Shown piece after piece: positions 4,475 to 5,488 of a stretch of DNA of 5,488 nucleotides. The translations under genes were made by a program, and so were the position numbers. The stretch covers positions 65,437 to 70,924 of the forward strand of contig DLYT01000003.1 in assembly GCA_003447595.1 (NCBI GenBank), written 5' to 3'. The notes beneath the pieces are model-generated. The model saw only the letters and a list, made by a program, of their open reading frames with translations, had not been told where the DNA came from and searched no databases. The DNA comes from Porphyromonadaceae bacterium. GTDB taxonomy: Bacteria > Bacteroidota > Bacteroidia > Bacteroidales > CAMTPD01. Numbering within the stretch: the stretch's first letter is position 1; each line of letters starts with the position of its first letter.

Positions 4475-5488
4475 TTATTGCTTCCAAAATCCCGGAGTCA
4501 GCAACGTAAGAACGGTGAAGATTTCCAAGCGTCCCACAAGCATTAAAAAGGACATATACCATTTGGAGATCATAGGTACCTGCGAGAAGTTACCCACCGG
4601 ACCAAGCTCTCCTAAAGCCGGCCCCGTATTACTTACGCAAGTAACGGCCCCTCCTACCGACTCGGGAAATCCCATTCCTGAAGCAGACAATAAGATACTA
4701 CTTAGGAAAATCAGTCCGATATACACGAATACAAAAGCCAATATCTTTTGTACCGTATCCATCGATATGGCATGATGGTTGAGACGAACCGGAATAATTG
4801 CCTTCGGGTGCGTTTGCTTCTTAAATTCATTTGCCGTATTCTTTGCGAGTACTACAAAACGAACCATCTTCATCCCCCCGCAGGTAGAACCGGCACAGCC
4901 GCACACTGTCATCAAAAACAGCATCACAAGCCAGAAGAACGGCCCCCACGGAATGTAATCGGCCGTAGCAAATCCGGTAGTTGTTATAATCGAAACAACC
5001 TGAAAGATTGATTTTCGAAAAGCCACTTCAACCGATGGGTATTGACTTGTCAGTAACAATCCGCCCGTTACAATCGCAGTAGCTCCGATTACAAAATAAA
5101 AATACCATCGCAACTCTTCATCCCCAAAAAGCTTCTTGAAGTAACCACTAAACAAGAAGTATAAGAGTGTAAAGTTAGTCCCTCCCACAAACATAAAGAA
5201 CGTAATGACATACTCTATATAAGGAGAGTTCCAATGGGCAATACTTGCATTTTTAGTCGAATAACCACCCGTAGACATCGTTGTAAACGCATGGCAAACC
5301 GAGTCGTATAAGTTCATCGGACCGGCCCACAACATACCTACCAGCACTACTGTAATAAAGAAATAGATTCCCCACAAACGCTTTGCAACCTGCGTAACGC
5401 GAGGAAGAAAACGATCTTGCGATATACCTGTTGTTTCTGCATCAAAGAGCTGCGCTGCTCCTCCGCCAAAGATTGGCATCAAAGCGAG
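4475..5488 (-). CDS. trkH: Trk-type potassium uptake protein TrkH, C-terminal part (5' end outside window)
   Basis: The frame is open to the right edge, giving 337 residues ending at TAA 4477-4475. TrkH proteins are about 480 long, so roughly 150 N-terminal residues lie outside. Methionines near the edge (LMPIFGGG) are internal: 'LMPIFGGGAAQLFDAET' is the conserved GGG-x-QLF-x-AE region of the family. Three of the four pore-loop repeats are visible (residues counted from the window edge): 'TTMSTGGYS' (about 69-77), 'SIITTTGFATADY' (about 166-178) and 'VSNTGPALGELG' (about 285-296). Each carries a filter glycine. 'GCAGSTCGGMKMVR' (about 197-210) and 'GRLEIFTVLTLLTP' (about 319-332) are also family hallmarks. 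Several hydrophobic membrane segments surround these. TrkH conducts K+ inward at the inner membrane, normally gated by the cytoplasmic NAD/ATP-binding protein TrkA, which is not in the window. Confidence 0.96.
   Translation of the reverse strand, partial: LALMPIFGGGAAQLFDAETTGISQDRFLPRVTQVAKRLWGIYFFITVVLVGMLWAGPMNLYDSVCHAFTTMSTGGYSTKNASIAHWNSPYIEYVITFFMFVGGTNFTLLYFLFSGYFKKLFGDEELRWYFYFVIGATAIVTGGLLLTSQYPSVEVAFRKSIFQVVSIITTTGFATADYIPWGPFFWLVMLFLMTVCGCAGSTCGGMKMVRFVVLAKNTANEFKKQTHPKAIIPVRLNHHAISMDTVQKILAFVFVYIGLIFLSSILLSASGMGFPESVGGAVTCVSNTGPALGELGPVGNFSQVPMISKWYMSFLMLVGRLEIFTVLTLLTPGFWKQ

Noticed and set aside
4748..5011. An 87-codon + strand frame, and the 86-codon frame at 4515-4775
   Set aside because: Both are antisense shadows of the well-supported trkH gene; the encoded sequences show no recognisable domain.

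Overview
The window looks like a housekeeping stretch of chromosome from a member of the Bacteroidota, most likely the order Bacteroidales. The reasons are the Bacteroidota-type promoters (TAnnTTTG at -7, with TTTG about 19-20 nt upstream), AT-rich leaders without Shine-Dalgarno sequences before most genes, a TonB-dependent-receptor-like outer-membrane barrel, and the style of the TrkH and ribosomal proteins. No transposase, integrase, CRISPR array, phage gene or defence gene is visible.

Layout from left to right. (1) The 3' end of an outer-membrane beta-barrel protein on the + strand (1-537). It converges on the ribosomal protein operon rpsF-rpsR-rplI on the - strand (1747 down to 653), and two hairpin terminators separate them. 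(2) A divergent intergenic region (1748-1995) holds a full Bacteroidota promoter for rpsF. (3) A secreted alpha/beta hydrolase lies on the + strand (1996-3018). (4) A 371-bp intergenic region follows. On its - strand it carries a complete promoter and, about 155 nt downstream, a strong intrinsic terminator, with no plausible coding sequence between them. This is a candidate small RNA gene. (5) Ribonuclease Z, rnz (3390-4307, +), has its own -7 box. (6) A pair of related hairpins, one with a 28-bp perfect stem, lies at the convergent junction. (7) The C-terminal two thirds of a TrkH potassium transporter lies on the - strand (4475 to the right edge).

How the genes work together: bS6 and bS18 form a heterodimer on the 30S platform, and bL9 is a 50S protein usually encoded with them. 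RNase Z matures tRNA 3' ends. TrkH imports K+. The hydrolase and the barrel protein act in the envelope. Apart from the rpsF operon the genes seem to be separate transcription units. No clearly new multi-gene system is present. The most interesting items are the candidate - strand RNA at about 3017-3171, the twin hairpins with a compensatory base-pair change at 4340-4426, and the strong Shine-Dalgarno sequences before rpsR and rplI, which are unusual in this phylum.
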